Notes under the pieces: generated by a model
What the model saw: the letters and a program-made list of their open reading frames with translations, nothing else
The model's database searches: none
What the model was told of the DNA's origin: nothing
Made by a program: the position numbers and the translations under genes
Assembly (NCBI GenBank): GCA_025800365.1
Contig: JAOXRT010000054.1
Coordinates: 1 to 32,830, forward strand
Direction of reading: 5' to 3'
From: Cellvibrionaceae bacterium
GTDB lineage: Bacteria > Pseudomonadota > Gammaproteobacteria > Pseudomonadales > Cellvibrionaceae
Length of the DNA stretch: 32,830 nt
Shown here: in pieces, positions 1 through 7,637 of the stretch
How the letters are laid out: every line of letters begins with the position of its first letter
Numbering within the stretch: the first letter of the stretch is position 1

Positions 1-71
1 TGAACCTTGCTGTTCATATTGTCTTGAAGATCTAACATTATGCGTATTTGCTGCTGTAATTTCTGGCTCAT
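1..71 (-). CDS. Dimeric dUTP diphosphatase, N-terminal fragment (runs off left edge)
   Basis: Only the first 23 codons are in the window. The peptide reads MSQKLQQQIRIMLDLQDNMN followed by SKV. The pattern ML-x-LQD-x-MN-(S/T)-K-V is what I recall from the start of the all-alpha dUTP diphosphatase (dUTPase_2) family of gammaproteobacteria, which hydrolyses dUTP to dUMP and keeps uracil out of DNA. An ATG at 69-71 is the only conventional start. The reading frame is open upstream as far as a stop near 178 but has no ATG there. The Shine-Dalgarno region is poor (AAGGGCAGGG just upstream). The call rests on a short motif, so it is moderate; the rest of the gene lies outside the window. Confidence 0.55.
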   Translation of the reverse strand, partial: MSQKLQQQIRIMLDLQDNMNSKV

Positions 72-530
72 GCCCTGCCCTTGTTGATTGGCTTTGTTAA
101 GGTGCTGAAGTTTACCATAGCGATGAAGCAGACATAAGCGAACTACAAGTCCACAAAAGTGGAATACTGTGACGAAGAGATGTAGCCCCCCTCACCGAGG
201 GGCGATATAACACGATACCTAATTACCTAATTTATTTTGGCAACACAAGCAGCGTGTTACGGGTAGGGAGCACTCTGTGGGGCCATCTCCGACTTGGAGG
301 AGGAGGTGAGCTAGCATGGATGCTGCCTTTTGCGTGCCCCACAGAATGCTCCCTACCCATAACATGCGGTCGGATTTGCAGGCAGTTAGGCTTTACGCTT
401 AAAAGGCGCACTACAACACGCCCCCCCACCCTCACACCCAACTGTTCAACTTTCATACAACTGTAATCTAAGCAACACCCAACTGAAATATTGGCTCCCT
501 AGACTCAGCAAAAACTAGGAGAAGAAGAAT
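72..530. other. Non-coding stretch with hairpins
   Basis: No convincing gene is present. The open frames here are short, composed of unlikely residues and overlap an inverted repeat. The stretch holds a compact hairpin at 188-202 (CCCCTC-ACC-GAGGGG), a long imperfect inverted repeat at 252-367, a GGA-triplet run near 296-306, and then AT-rich sequence leading to the PAP2 gene. It should contain the promoters of the dUTPase-like gene (leftward) and the PAP2 operon (rightward), but I could not pick a convincing one. Confidence 0.6.
252..367. repeat. Long imperfect inverted repeat (32-base arms, 52-base loop)
   Basis: Arm 252-283 and arm 336-367 are reverse complements at 29 of 32 positions; all three differences are transitions. 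The core shared by both arms is GGGTAGGGAGC followed by a near-identical CTGTGGGGC. The 52-base interior carries a GGA-triplet run and ends GCATGGATGC. No transposase, target duplication or coding sequence was found, so it could be a MITE-like element, a dispersed intergenic palindrome or a structured RNA. Integron attC sites were considered but the core-site consensus does not fit. Confidence 0.75.
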
Positions 531-1067
531 ATGGCCTCACCAATCAGTGCCGGACAACAAATTCTCGCCAGTATCCATCAATTTGATGTGGCCGCCTTTT
601 ATTGGTGCTTACGTAGAAAGCATCGTCAGTTGTTTATTCAAGGCAGCTACTGGGTTTCTAAAAGCGCCGACGGCCCCTTGTACGCGCTGTTTGGCTTGCT
701 ACTGCTACTGCAAGGCAGCAATCAATTCTTCATATTACTCGCCGCCGGTTTTGTTGTAGAGCGTTGCTTGTATTACATCTTGAAAAACTACTTTAAACGC
801 AACCGTCCGCCGGCAGCGTTGCCCAATTTTAAAAGCGAAGTTCAGCCCTCAGATCAATTTAGCTTCCCCTCTGGGCATACTTCAGCGGCTTTTTTAATGG
901 CGGCCATGCTTTCAAGCTTCTATCCAGTGCTCACTCCCCTATTGTACATCTGGGCAGTTATGGTGGGCAGCTCTAGAGTTATGCTGGGCGTGCACTTCCC
1001 TACCGATATTGTTGCCGGCGCCACATTGGGGCATGGCATTGCCTTTCTGATTTTGAGTTATTTATAG
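531..1067 (+). CDS. PAP2-superfamily membrane phosphatase
   Basis: A 178-residue membrane phosphatase of the type 2 phosphatidic acid phosphatase family. These enzymes dephosphorylate lipid phosphates such as phosphatidate, phosphatidylglycerophosphate or undecaprenyl pyrophosphate at the inner membrane. All three signature motifs are present: K85-x6-R92-P93, P113-S-G-H116, and S148-R149-x5-H155-x3-D159, with H116 and H155 the expected catalytic histidines. Hydrophobic segments lie around 51-75, 118-145 and 160-178. The start is supported by AGGAGAAG a few bases upstream. The glycosyltransferase gene follows 12 bases downstream on the same strand, which suggests a shared role in lipid-linked or surface glycan metabolism. 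The exact substrate cannot be told from sequence. Confidence 0.9.
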   Translation: MASPISAGQQILASIHQFDVAAFYWCLRRKHRQLFIQGSYWVSKSADGPLYALFGLLLLLQGSNQFFILLAAGFVVERCLYYILKNYFKRNRPPAALPNFKSEVQPSDQFSFPSGHTSAAFLMAAMLSSFYPVLTPLLYIWAVMVGSSRVMLGVHFPTDIVAGATLGHGIAFLILSYL

Positions 1068-1079
1068 GTTTTACACTGC

Positions 1080-2138
1080 ATGAAAATTCTTTACGGGGTG
1101 CAGGCCACGGGTAATGGTCACATTTCTCGCGCCCATGCTATGGCCAAACATCTCCCCCTCGAAAACACCCAATATGTATTTACCGGTCGCAAACGCGAAG
1201 ACTTTTTTGATATGGAAAAGTTTGGCGACTGGGAGTGTTTATCGGGTCTATCATTTGCTTTTAAAAATGGCAAAATTAGTAACTTAGAAACCCTCAAACG
1301 AAATCACTGGTTGCAGTTCTTTAAAGATGTTTTAGCCATGCGCAAGCGGCTAAAAGATTATGATGTTGTCGTCAGTGATTTCGAGCCCGTATCAGCCTGG
1401 GCGGCAAAACTTGCCGGCAAGCCCTGTATTGGCATTGGCCATCAATATGCATTTGATCATGCCGTCCCTAAAGCGGGGAATGATTTTTTATCACGAAAAA
1501 TCATGCAGAACTTTGCGCCTGTTAGCATAGGGCTAGGCTTACACTGGCACCATTTCGATCAAAATATCCTGCCTCCGATTGTCGAACTGCATGAAGCTAA
1601 GCAGGCGCCCGTAGGTCAAAAACCGCTTATTTTAGTCTACCTAGGTTTTGAAGCTCAGGCTGATGTCGTAGAGTTATTGGCGCCGTTTAAGGATTTCCAA
1701 TTTGCGATTTACGGCCCATTCGACGAGCCATGTGAATTAGAACACTTAGAGTTCAAGCCCGCCTCTCGAGAAGGTTTCCATCAAGATTTACACCATTGTA
1801 AAGGTGTTATTTGCAATGCGGGCTTTGAACTTGCCAGCGAAGCAATCACTCTAGGTAAGAAGTTATTGGTTAAACCACTACAAGGACAAACCGAGCAAGA
1901 ATCTAATGCCAGGGCCCTATATGAACTCGATTTGGGTATCGCTATGGATCAACTGCAAAGGCCAACAGTCGATGCCTGGTTACAATGGGAAAAAGACCAA
2001 AAGGTTCACTATCCTGATGTTGCTAAACATATTGTCGAGTGGCTACAAAAAGGTAGCTGGGATAATTACCAAGCATTAAGCGAAGAGCTCTGGCAAAAAA
2101 CGTCTGCTGAGGGAAATCGAAACTTTATTACAAGCTAA
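1080..2138 (+). CDS. MJ1255/VC2487-family glycosyltransferase
   Basis: A 352-residue GT-B-fold protein. The N-terminus MKILYGVQATGNGHISRA has the glycine-rich donor-site start and the GNGHxxRA pattern of the MJ1255/VC2487 group, which resembles MurG-like and GT28 enzymes. The C-terminal half has the expected nucleotide-sugar region around residues 240-275 (CNAGFELASEAITLGKKLLV, with the conserved GFE-x-xSEA). No signal peptide or membrane segment is evident, so it should act at the cytoplasmic face. It follows the PAP2 gene by 12 bases with only a weak ribosome-binding site, suggesting co-transcription and possibly coupled translation. Donor and acceptor are unknown. A strong bidirectional terminator follows. 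Confidence 0.82.
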   Translation: MKILYGVQATGNGHISRAHAMAKHLPLENTQYVFTGRKREDFFDMEKFGDWECLSGLSFAFKNGKISNLETLKRNHWLQFFKDVLAMRKRLKDYDVVVSDFEPVSAWAAKLAGKPCIGIGHQYAFDHAVPKAGNDFLSRKIMQNFAPVSIGLGLHWHHFDQNILPPIVELHEAKQAPVGQKPLILVYLGFEAQADVVELLAPFKDFQFAIYGPFDEPCELEHLEFKPASREGFHQDLHHCKGVICNAGFELASEAITLGKKLLVKPLQGQTEQESNARALYELDLGIAMDQLQRPTVDAWLQWEKDQKVHYPDVAKHIVEWLQKGSWDNYQALSEELWQKTSAEGNRNFITS

Positions 2139-2167
2139 TAAAGTAATTTTGATAAATTAAGTTATAC

Positions 2168-2199
2168 AAAAAGAGAGCCTAATTAGGCTCTCGTTTTTT
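2168..2199. terminator. Bidirectional Rho-independent terminator between glycosyltransferase and tatD
   Basis: A perfect 20-base palindrome GAGAGCCTAATTAGGCTCTC at 2173-2192 is flanked by an A-run on the left and a T-run on the right, so it can end both converging transcripts. Confidence 0.88.
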
Positions 2200-2222
2200 G
2201 AATTGAATATATACGACGAGAT

Positions 2223-2996
2223 TTAGGCCGATTTATAAAACAAACGATGAAAATTATCGGCGGTGGTTTGTACTAGCTCTTCGTAGCTTACACCCTTTAA
2301 TTCAGCGATAAACTCAGCCACCTCGCGTACATAGGCGGGCTGATTAGGTTTGCCGCGATAAGGCACCGGCGCAAGATAAGGCGAGTCGGTTTCAATTAAT
2401 AAACGCTCAAGCGGAATTTTCTTACACACATCCCTCAGCTCATCGGCATTGCGAAAAGTCACGATTCCTGAGATGGAGATGTAATAGTTCATATCCAAAG
2501 CCTTCGAGGCCATGTCCCAGTTTTCGGTAAAGCAGTGCAAGACGCCCGCTTTCTCTAAATCACCATACTGCTTAATAAGATCCAAGGTATCTTGGCGAGC
2601 ATCTCTTGTGTGAACAATTACTGGCAAGCCACATTGGGCTGCAGCCTGTAAATGCATCACGAAACTTTCCTGCTGTAAGCTCTTTTGATCAGCACTGTAG
2701 TAATAATCCAAGCCAGTTTCACCTAGAGCAACCACTCTCTCGTGTTTCGACCAAGCAATAAGATCATCAATGCTTGCTAAGCCCGTCTCAACGTCTAAGG
2801 GGTGAACTCCAACCGAGGCATAGACCTGCTCGTATTTTTCAGCAATTGCCGTTACTGCTTCTCGGTTCTCCGTACTGATCCCCACACAGAGCATTTTTTC
2901 AACACCGCGCTCCAAAGCGAAGTTAACAGCGCTATCTAAGGTTTCACCCTCTTTATATTTCAAACGATCAAGGTGGCAGTGGGAATCAATTAACAC
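2223..2996 (-). CDS. TatD-family metal-dependent DNase/hydrolase
   Basis: A 257-residue TIM-barrel protein of the TatD (YcfH/YjjV) family; members are metal-dependent 3'-5' exonucleases or deoxyribonucleases. Metal ligands are visible: H6 and H8 in DSHCHLD, E93 in LGETGLDYYY, H129 in VIVHTRDA, H154 in GVLHCFT and D204 in IETDSPYLAP. Length is normal for the family. The start is a GTG (2994-2996) with AAGAGA upstream; no ATG gives the conserved DSHCHLD N-terminus. It lies downstream of pilZ and holB in the same direction, the order known from Pseudomonas (PA2959-PA2961). Which YcfH-like subgroup it belongs to was not resolved. Confidence 0.92.
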   Translation of the reverse strand: MLIDSHCHLDRLKYKEGETLDSAVNFALERGVEKMLCVGISTENREAVTAIAEKYEQVYASVGVHPLDVETGLASIDDLIAWSKHERVVALGETGLDYYYSADQKSLQQESFVMHLQAAAQCGLPVIVHTRDARQDTLDLIKQYGDLEKAGVLHCFTENWDMASKALDMNYYISISGIVTFRNADELRDVCKKIPLERLLIETDSPYLAPVPYRGKPNQPAYVREVAEFIAELKGVSYEELVQTTADNFHRLFYKSA

Positions 2997-3025
2997 GGTA
3001 GAAATCTCTTTTTACTTATTGGGTC

Positions 3026-3074
3026 TAGTATTTTATTAGGCCTAGGGTTTTACTAGGTTTAGTATTTTCTAGCC
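3026..3074. other. CTAG-rich spacer between tatD and pilZ
   Basis: Four CTAG tetranucleotides (including one CCTAGG) occur within about 50 bases, with the word TAGTATTTT present twice. CTAG is usually rare in enterobacterial-type genomes. No function is assigned. Confidence 0.4.
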
Positions 3075-3087
3075 CTTAAAACGAACA

Positions 3088-3117
3088 ACGGCCCAACCGG
3101 CAAACCGATTAGGCCGT
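3088..3117 (-). terminator. Hairpin after pilZ (possible terminator)
   Basis: ACGGCC at 3088-3093 pairs with GGCCGT at 3112-3117, with additional CGG/CCG pairing inside. Read on the minus strand it follows the pilZ stop. The downstream T content is modest, so it may be a weak terminator or a processing hairpin ahead of tatD. Confidence 0.45.
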
Positions 3118-3134
3118 AAAATACGGGTTTCAAA

Positions 3135-3488
3135 TCACATGGTATGCGTTGGACGATCAGAGTCTACAGAGCCAGCCAAGTAGGTCTCGATTTTATTTAG
3201 CGCGACATTATCATGATCACTAAACTGCACACCAATGCCGGCGGCACGGTTGCTCTGAGCGCCTTTGGGCGTGATCCACACAACCTTGCCAGCCACAGGA
3301 ATTTTTTCTGGCTCATCCATCAGGTTCAAAAGCATAAACACCTCATCACCTAACTGATATTGCTTACTGGTCGGGATAAAAAGGCCACCATGCTCAATAA
3401 ACGGCATATAAGCCGCATAGAGCACTGCTTTGTCTTTAATCGTAAGGGATAAAATACCGTTACGAGCGTTGCCACCCATACCCGCCAT
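3135..3488 (-). CDS. pilZ: PilZ, type IV pilus biogenesis protein
   Basis: Very close to the founding P. aeruginosa PilZ (PA2960, about 118 residues), including the segments ARNGILSLTIKDK, LNLMDEPEKIPVAGKVVWIT and the end SDRPTHTM. PilZ is a cytoplasmic protein needed for type IV pilus assembly and is known to lack the RxxxR motif that binds c-di-GMP in other PilZ domains; that motif is absent here too. I chose the ATG at 3488 (118 residues) because AGGA lies 7 bases upstream and the length matches; a longer frame extends 20 codons further but has no homology. It lies between holB and tatD, the usual place. Confidence 0.93.
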   Translation of the reverse strand: MAGMGGNARNGILSLTIKDKAVLYAAYMPFIEHGGLFIPTSKQYQLGDEVFMLLNLMDEPEKIPVAGKVVWITPKGAQSNRAAGIGVQFSDHDNVALNKIETYLAGSVDSDRPTHTM

Positions 3489-3616
3489 AACAATGTCCTT
3501 TTTATGTTCTTTTAATGCTCTTTGTATCGCTGCTGCTATAAATATCATTTAGCCTGCAAGCGAAACGGGGTTCAGAGCACAATATTCGAAATCATTCACT
3601 AATATAGCAGTCTTCA

Positions 3617-3630
3617 ATGGCCAAGGCCAT
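3617..3630. repeat. Short palindrome upstream of pilZ
   Basis: ATGGCC-AA-GGCCAT lies in the holB-pilZ spacer. It could form a small hairpin in the holB-pilZ transcript; no T-run follows, so it is not called a terminator. Confidence 0.35.
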
Positions 3631-3661
3631 CAAGCGCCCTTAAATAAGCCCCTAGAAAGCC

Positions 3662-4669
3662 CTAAATAGCGGGTCTCATAGGTTTACGAGAAGCCATCAT
3701 GGCCTGCCAATCCATCGCAATTTCTTCTAACAACAGCTGCTGATTGGGGTTGGCTCCGCTAAGAATCTGGGCCTTAGATTGCAGCAATTTATCGTACAAG
3801 CGAAATCGTAGTTTCACCCCGACTGTCTGCAATAGCTGTAACAGTTGTAGTTCGGACTCCATAAGCTGACCGATGTCGCCTTGAACCTCCTGCCGGCTGG
3901 CCGATTGCAACCAAGTCAGTAAGGCCTCAATTAACAATAAGGGCTCTGCATCCATCCAACGTGCCGCTGCCTGTAATGAGAACATTTGACCAGCAGCAAT
4001 TTGATTGAGGTCATCAGCAAAACTTAGACGAGCCTCTAATCGCCCATCGTCCAACAGATCCCTTGCCGCTAAAGGGGCACCCGAGCACATATTTAATAAG
4101 GCCTCGGGCTCATGGTCACCACATAATGGGCTTAGCCAGCGACTGGCCTCTTCTAAAGCTGGGACCGCGAATGCCACGGCCTGACAACGACTTCGTATAG
4201 TAGCCATAAGCCGGTTGGGGGCATCGCTAATCAATATAATTAAGGTTCGGGCACTGGGTTCTTCGAGGTTTTTAAGCAAGGCATTGGCTGCATTGATGTT
4301 CATTGCCTCGGCCGGCGCCAATATGGCCACTTTATAACCACCTTGCTGGGAGGTTTGCCCAAGGAAATCATTCAGTTTTCTGACTTGATCGATCTTAATG
4401 GCCTTACCCTGCTCTTCAGGGGAGACGCTTTGCAAATCTGGGTGAGTTCCGGCTTTAACTAGCTCACAAGACTTACAGCTACCGCAAGCGGCATCATTTT
4501 GCGGCGAGGCGCATAGCACAAACTCTGCTAGGCAATTTGCCATATGCCGTTTGCCAACACCCGCAGCACCGTTAAATAGCAGGCCATGCGGAAGCTGCCC
4601 TTGACGAAACCGAGAGACTAAAGAGCTCCAAGTTGCCTGTTGCCAAGGATAAGGAAGCGTTGCGGACAC
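3662..4669 (-). CDS. holB: DNA polymerase III subunit delta' (clamp loader)
   Basis: A 335-residue AAA+ clamp-loader subunit that, with delta and tau/gamma, opens and loads the beta sliding clamp. Visible features are a degenerate P-loop GAAGVGK (34-40), a four-cysteine zinc module (C53, C62, C65, C68), the LLKNLEEP segment typical of the family (131-138) and the SRC motif (160-162) that supplies the arginine finger in trans. The start is a GTG at 4667-4669 with GAGG five bases upstream. In Pseudomonas it follows tmk directly; here two plus-strand genes separate them, so holB must use its own promoter. It heads a probable holB-pilZ-tatD unit. Confidence 0.94.
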   Translation of the reverse strand: MSATLPYPWQQATWSSLVSRFRQGQLPHGLLFNGAAGVGKRHMANCLAEFVLCASPQNDAACGSCKSCELVKAGTHPDLQSVSPEEQGKAIKIDQVRKLNDFLGQTSQQGGYKVAILAPAEAMNINAANALLKNLEEPSARTLIILISDAPNRLMATIRSRCQAVAFAVPALEEASRWLSPLCGDHEPEALLNMCSGAPLAARDLLDDGRLEARLSFADDLNQIAAGQMFSLQAAARWMDAEPLLLIEALLTWLQSASRQEVQGDIGQLMESELQLLQLLQTVGVKLRFRLYDKLLQSKAQILSGANPNQQLLLEEIAMDWQAMMASRKPMRPAI

Positions 4670-4902
4670 TCAAACCTCGTCTTTCTTTTAATTGATAAGA
4701 TCTTTAATTATGCCAGATCACATTTATCCCGACATCTTTTGCGAGGCTGCACATTAAAACTAACCATTATTGAGTACTGCAATAACCAAGAATTGCAGCC
4801 CATACACTAGATTGTGGCTATTAGCTGGTCAGTTCTAGGGATTTACCCAATGTCAGCCAAAGCTAATATGGCTCTATTTACCCTACGCCATGGAGTTCAA
4901 TA

Positions 4903-6168
4903 ATGATTAGCAAATTCACCAAGCCCGCCCGCTGTGTTGCAAGTTTAGGGGCATGCTTAACATTTGCTTTGGCGAGCAATAGCCAAGCAGGCCCAGCCAA
5001 CTTTCAAGATTACTTTTTTAATGTCTGTGAGCAGCAGAACAGTGACAGCCAAGATCATGGCCAGCTCGCAGGCTTATGTTTTGTTGGGCCCGCCCAACCG
5101 GGAGATCTTTCAGGCGATAGCGAGGCCTCACTAAACCCCAGCCAAATGCTCAGCAGCAATGATGCCGCCCTTAGCTTTGCACGCGCCAACGCACGTTTAC
5201 AGCAGGAGCGTAAACAAAACCCTAAAGGTGGCAGCAGTGGTAGTGAAACGCCAATTGGTCCGTTCAGCCTCTTAATCAATGTTCGTCAGCTACAAGAAGA
5301 CTCTAAACGTCAGGCGAGCTTTGGCACTGAGCGTGGTTACAATTCAGATGGCACCGCCTTTGAGTTAGGCCTAGATTATCGAGTTAATGATAGCTTGGTG
5401 ATTGGTGCTATGTACGCCTATGAAGATACCGAGCTGGACTTCCTAGGTGAACTACCTGGTGTGAACTTTGCCCCAGTTGCCTCCGCTGGCCGTAAAGACA
5501 GCAAGCAATCGGCTTTGAGCTTTTTCGCTACAGCTGATTTAAACAGCAACTGGTATCTGCAAGCTGGCGCCGGATTCAGTCGCAGCGATAATGATTTCAG
5601 TCGTAACTCCATCTTTCAAGAATCCACACGCTCATTAACGGCTATCAACTCTCGAACCGCTGGCAGCGCCGATGGTGAAAGTCAGTGGTTTAGCTTAAAT
5701 AGCGGTTACAATATTAATGCGGAGCAGTGGTCATTTACGCCTTATGCCTCTCTGCTTTGGGCCAGCTCCGAAGTGGACGGCTTTAGCGAGCGCGACCTAA
5801 GCAATACAGGGTTAAATATGAGCTTCTCCAAAATGGAGAGAGACTCACGAATTGCCAATGTCGGCTTAAATATTAGCGGGGTGTTTAATCAAGATTTTGG
5901 CGTACTGATTCCACAACTGCGAGTGGAGTTTGAAAAAGAATTTGACCGCGACCCGCAATCAATGAGCGCGAGTTTTGTCCAGGATAGCAGCAATACCATT
6001 TACCAGTTTGCCGGTGAGTCACCTGACGACAGCTATATCAACGCAGCACTAGGTTTGGTAGCTATTCTACCCAATGGCTGGATTCCATACTTTGAATATC
6101 AATGGCAAGAAAGCAATAGCAGCTTTGATCGCTCCCAGTGGGTTTTAGGTATTCGCAAAGAACTATAG
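4903..6168 (+). CDS. Autotransporter-type outer-membrane beta-barrel protein
   Basis: A 421-residue exported protein. A signal peptide covers about 1-29, with likely cleavage at SQA|GP. A short linker of about 90 residues, rich in Asn, Ser, Gln and Gly, carries just two cysteines (C42, C59) and ends in a GGSSGSE hinge. From about residue 118 to the end, alternating amphipathic strands match an autotransporter beta-domain: GYNSDGTAFELGLDYRVNDS is typical, and the C-terminus reads QWVLGIRKEL, although the last residue is Leu rather than the common Phe. There is no sizeable passenger, so this may be a stand-alone barrel or may display a small Cys-loop domain. GGAG precedes the ATG by 7 bases. 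It interrupts the tmk-holB neighbourhood. Function unknown. Confidence 0.82.
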   Translation: MISKFTKPARCVASLGACLTFALASNSQAGPANFQDYFFNVCEQQNSDSQDHGQLAGLCFVGPAQPGDLSGDSEASLNPSQMLSSNDAALSFARANARLQQERKQNPKGGSSGSETPIGPFSLLINVRQLQEDSKRQASFGTERGYNSDGTAFELGLDYRVNDSLVIGAMYAYEDTELDFLGELPGVNFAPVASAGRKDSKQSALSFFATADLNSNWYLQAGAGFSRSDNDFSRNSIFQESTRSLTAINSRTAGSADGESQWFSLNSGYNINAEQWSFTPYASLLWASSEVDGFSERDLSNTGLNMSFSKMERDSRIANVGLNISGVFNQDFGVLIPQLRVEFEKEFDRDPQSMSASFVQDSSNTIYQFAGESPDDSYINAALGLVAILPNGWIPYFEYQWQESNSSFDRSQWVLGIRKEL

Positions 6169-6181
6169 TTTAGTCTCGGGC

Positions 6182-6199
6182 AGCCAGCACCCGCTGGCT
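6182..6199 (+). terminator. Hairpin after the barrel gene (weak terminator candidate)
   Basis: AGCCAGC-ACCC-GCTGGCT forms a perfect 7-base-pair stem shortly after the stop codon. The following bases are pyrimidine-rich (TGCCTTCCCTTCTC) rather than a clean T-run, so termination may be partial, allowing some readthrough into rluA. Confidence 0.5.
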
Positions 6200-6286
6200 T
6201 GCCTTCCCTTCTCGAACTCCTTACTATGCCGTCCTTCTTTGCGCTGTTGATGTAATAATATCTACAGCAAGGCTAAGCGTTAATTA

Positions 6287-6934
6287 ATGACAGAAAGCGG
6301 CATGTTAGATATCGAGATTGTCTACCAAGACGAGCATATGTTGGCCGTTAACAAGCCACCCGGCTTGCTGTCTGTGCCTGGGCGAGGCCCCGATAAGCAA
6401 GACTGCTTAATCAATCGCCTGCTACCCCACTACCCTAATGCTCGCATTGTCCATCGACTGGATATGGCAACCTCTGGCCTTATTCTTATCCCATTAAGCC
6501 ATGAGGCTCAGGTTGCACTGGGCCTACAGTTTGAAAAGCGCAGTATGCATAAAAGCTATTGCGCGCTGGTAGATGGCAAGCTGGAATACGATGAGCAACT
6601 TATAGACCTACCGCTGATTTGTGATTGGCCAAACCGTCCGCTGCAAATTGTCGATCATGAGAATGGCAAGAGCGCACAAACCCAAGTTAAAGTGCTGTCA
6701 TATGATCAAGACACTGACTGCAGCCGCCTAGAATTAAAACCTCTTACTGGCCGCTCTCATCAATTAAGAGTCCATATGCAAGCTATTGGGCACCCCATCT
6801 TAGGAGATGAATTCTACGCTCCTACAGAGATAAAACAAAAATCGTCAAGACTGTGTCTCCATGCAGAACATTTGCAACTACTGCACCCCGTCACAAAATC
6901 ACCATTAAGCATCAATTGTCCTGCTGACTTTTGA
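6287..6934 (+). CDS. rluA: Dual-specificity 23S rRNA/tRNA pseudouridine synthase RluA
   Basis: A 215-residue pseudouridine synthase without an S4 domain, matching E. coli RluA, which makes pseudouridine at 23S rRNA 746 and tRNA position 32. The catalytic aspartate is D59 in HRLDMATSG. Other family segments are VNKPPGLLSVPGR (21-33), LPLICDWPNRP and LKPLTGRSHQLRVHM. The start is uncertain between ATG 6287 and ATG 6302; neither has a good Shine-Dalgarno, and homologous sequence begins near LDIEIVYQDEHM. It lies 118 bases after the barrel gene and converges on tmk. A second RluA-superfamily member, rluC, occurs elsewhere in the window, distinguished by its S4 domain. Confidence 0.92.
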   Translation: MTESGMLDIEIVYQDEHMLAVNKPPGLLSVPGRGPDKQDCLINRLLPHYPNARIVHRLDMATSGLILIPLSHEAQVALGLQFEKRSMHKSYCALVDGKLEYDEQLIDLPLICDWPNRPLQIVDHENGKSAQTQVKVLSYDQDTDCSRLELKPLTGRSHQLRVHMQAIGHPILGDEFYAPTEIKQKSSRLCLHAEHLQLLHPVTKSPLSINCPADF

Positions 6935-6984
6935 ATCTAGGCTTATAATATTCGCTAAATAATGGGGACGAAGCTGTTATCGCC

Positions 6985-7617
6985 TCAGGAGAATAACAGC
7001 TTTAATTGCTTGGCAATATCTTGTTGCACGGCCGCTAACTCTTGCCCGGCATTGATGACAAAAAAGCGTTTAGGATCTTGCTCGGCTCGGCTCAGATAGC
7101 AAGCGCGCACTCGTTCGAAAAACTCAACCTTTTCGGATTCAAAGCGGTCCGCTTCACTGCGTTTACTGGCGCGTTCTAGCCCTAGCTCCACATCAACATC
7201 AAGCACAAAGGTTGCATCTGGCTGTAGCTGCCCTTGAACCAGTGATTCGAGCTGCTCGATCTTCTGCATAGATAAACCGCGACCACCGCCTTGATAAGCA
7301 TAGGTAGCATCGGTGAAGCGATCACACAACACCCAAGCGCCTCGCATTAAGCTTGGTATAATAAGACTTTGCAAGTGCTGTGAGCGGGCGGCAAACATCA
7401 TCAGCAGCTCGGCGGTTTCATCAACCTTCTCTTCGCGTTTAGCCAGCAATAGCTCTCTTAACTCTTCAGCCAATGGCGTGCCACCTGGCTCACGAGTACA
7501 AACTACTTCAATCCCCTGGGCCTCAAGGCTTTCGCGGATAAAATTCATATTGCTGGTTTTACCGACGCCTTCTGTGCCTTCAACCGTAATAAACAAGCCC
7601 GGCTTCTTGCTGCTCAT
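6985..7617 (-). CDS. tmk: Thymidylate kinase
   Basis: Phosphorylates dTMP to dTDP in DNA precursor synthesis. About 210 residues, normal for the family. The P-loop is EGTEGVGKT (13-21), followed by the REPGGTPLAEELR segment, the DRFTDATYAYQGGGRG substrate motif and an arginine-containing LID (RASKRSEADRFE), the type found in E. coli-like enzymes. I chose ATG 7617 because AGGA lies 7 bases upstream; a GTG six codons earlier (7635) is possible but has no better site. The mltG stop is about 20 bases upstream, so the two are co-transcribed. The 3' end faces rluA, unlike the usual tmk-holB arrangement. Confidence 0.95.
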   Translation of the reverse strand: MSSKKPGLFITVEGTEGVGKTSNMNFIRESLEAQGIEVVCTREPGGTPLAEELRELLLAKREEKVDETAELLMMFAARSQHLQSLIIPSLMRGAWVLCDRFTDATYAYQGGGRGLSMQKIEQLESLVQGQLQPDATFVLDVDVELGLERASKRSEADRFESEKVEFFERVRACYLSRAEQDPKRFFVINAGQELAAVQQDIAKQLKLLFS

Positions 7618-7637
7618 ATTGATGTCCTTAGTCACGC

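Noticed and set aside
252-367. Integron attC site as an explanation of the long inverted repeat
   Set aside because: The ends do not fit the RYYYAAC and GTTRRRY core sites, and no integrase or gene cassettes are present.
254-466. 70-residue plus-strand frame (and its minus-strand counterpart) over the inverted repeat
   Set aside because: It overlaps the palindrome on both strands, has low-complexity composition and no ribosome-binding site. Not a gene.
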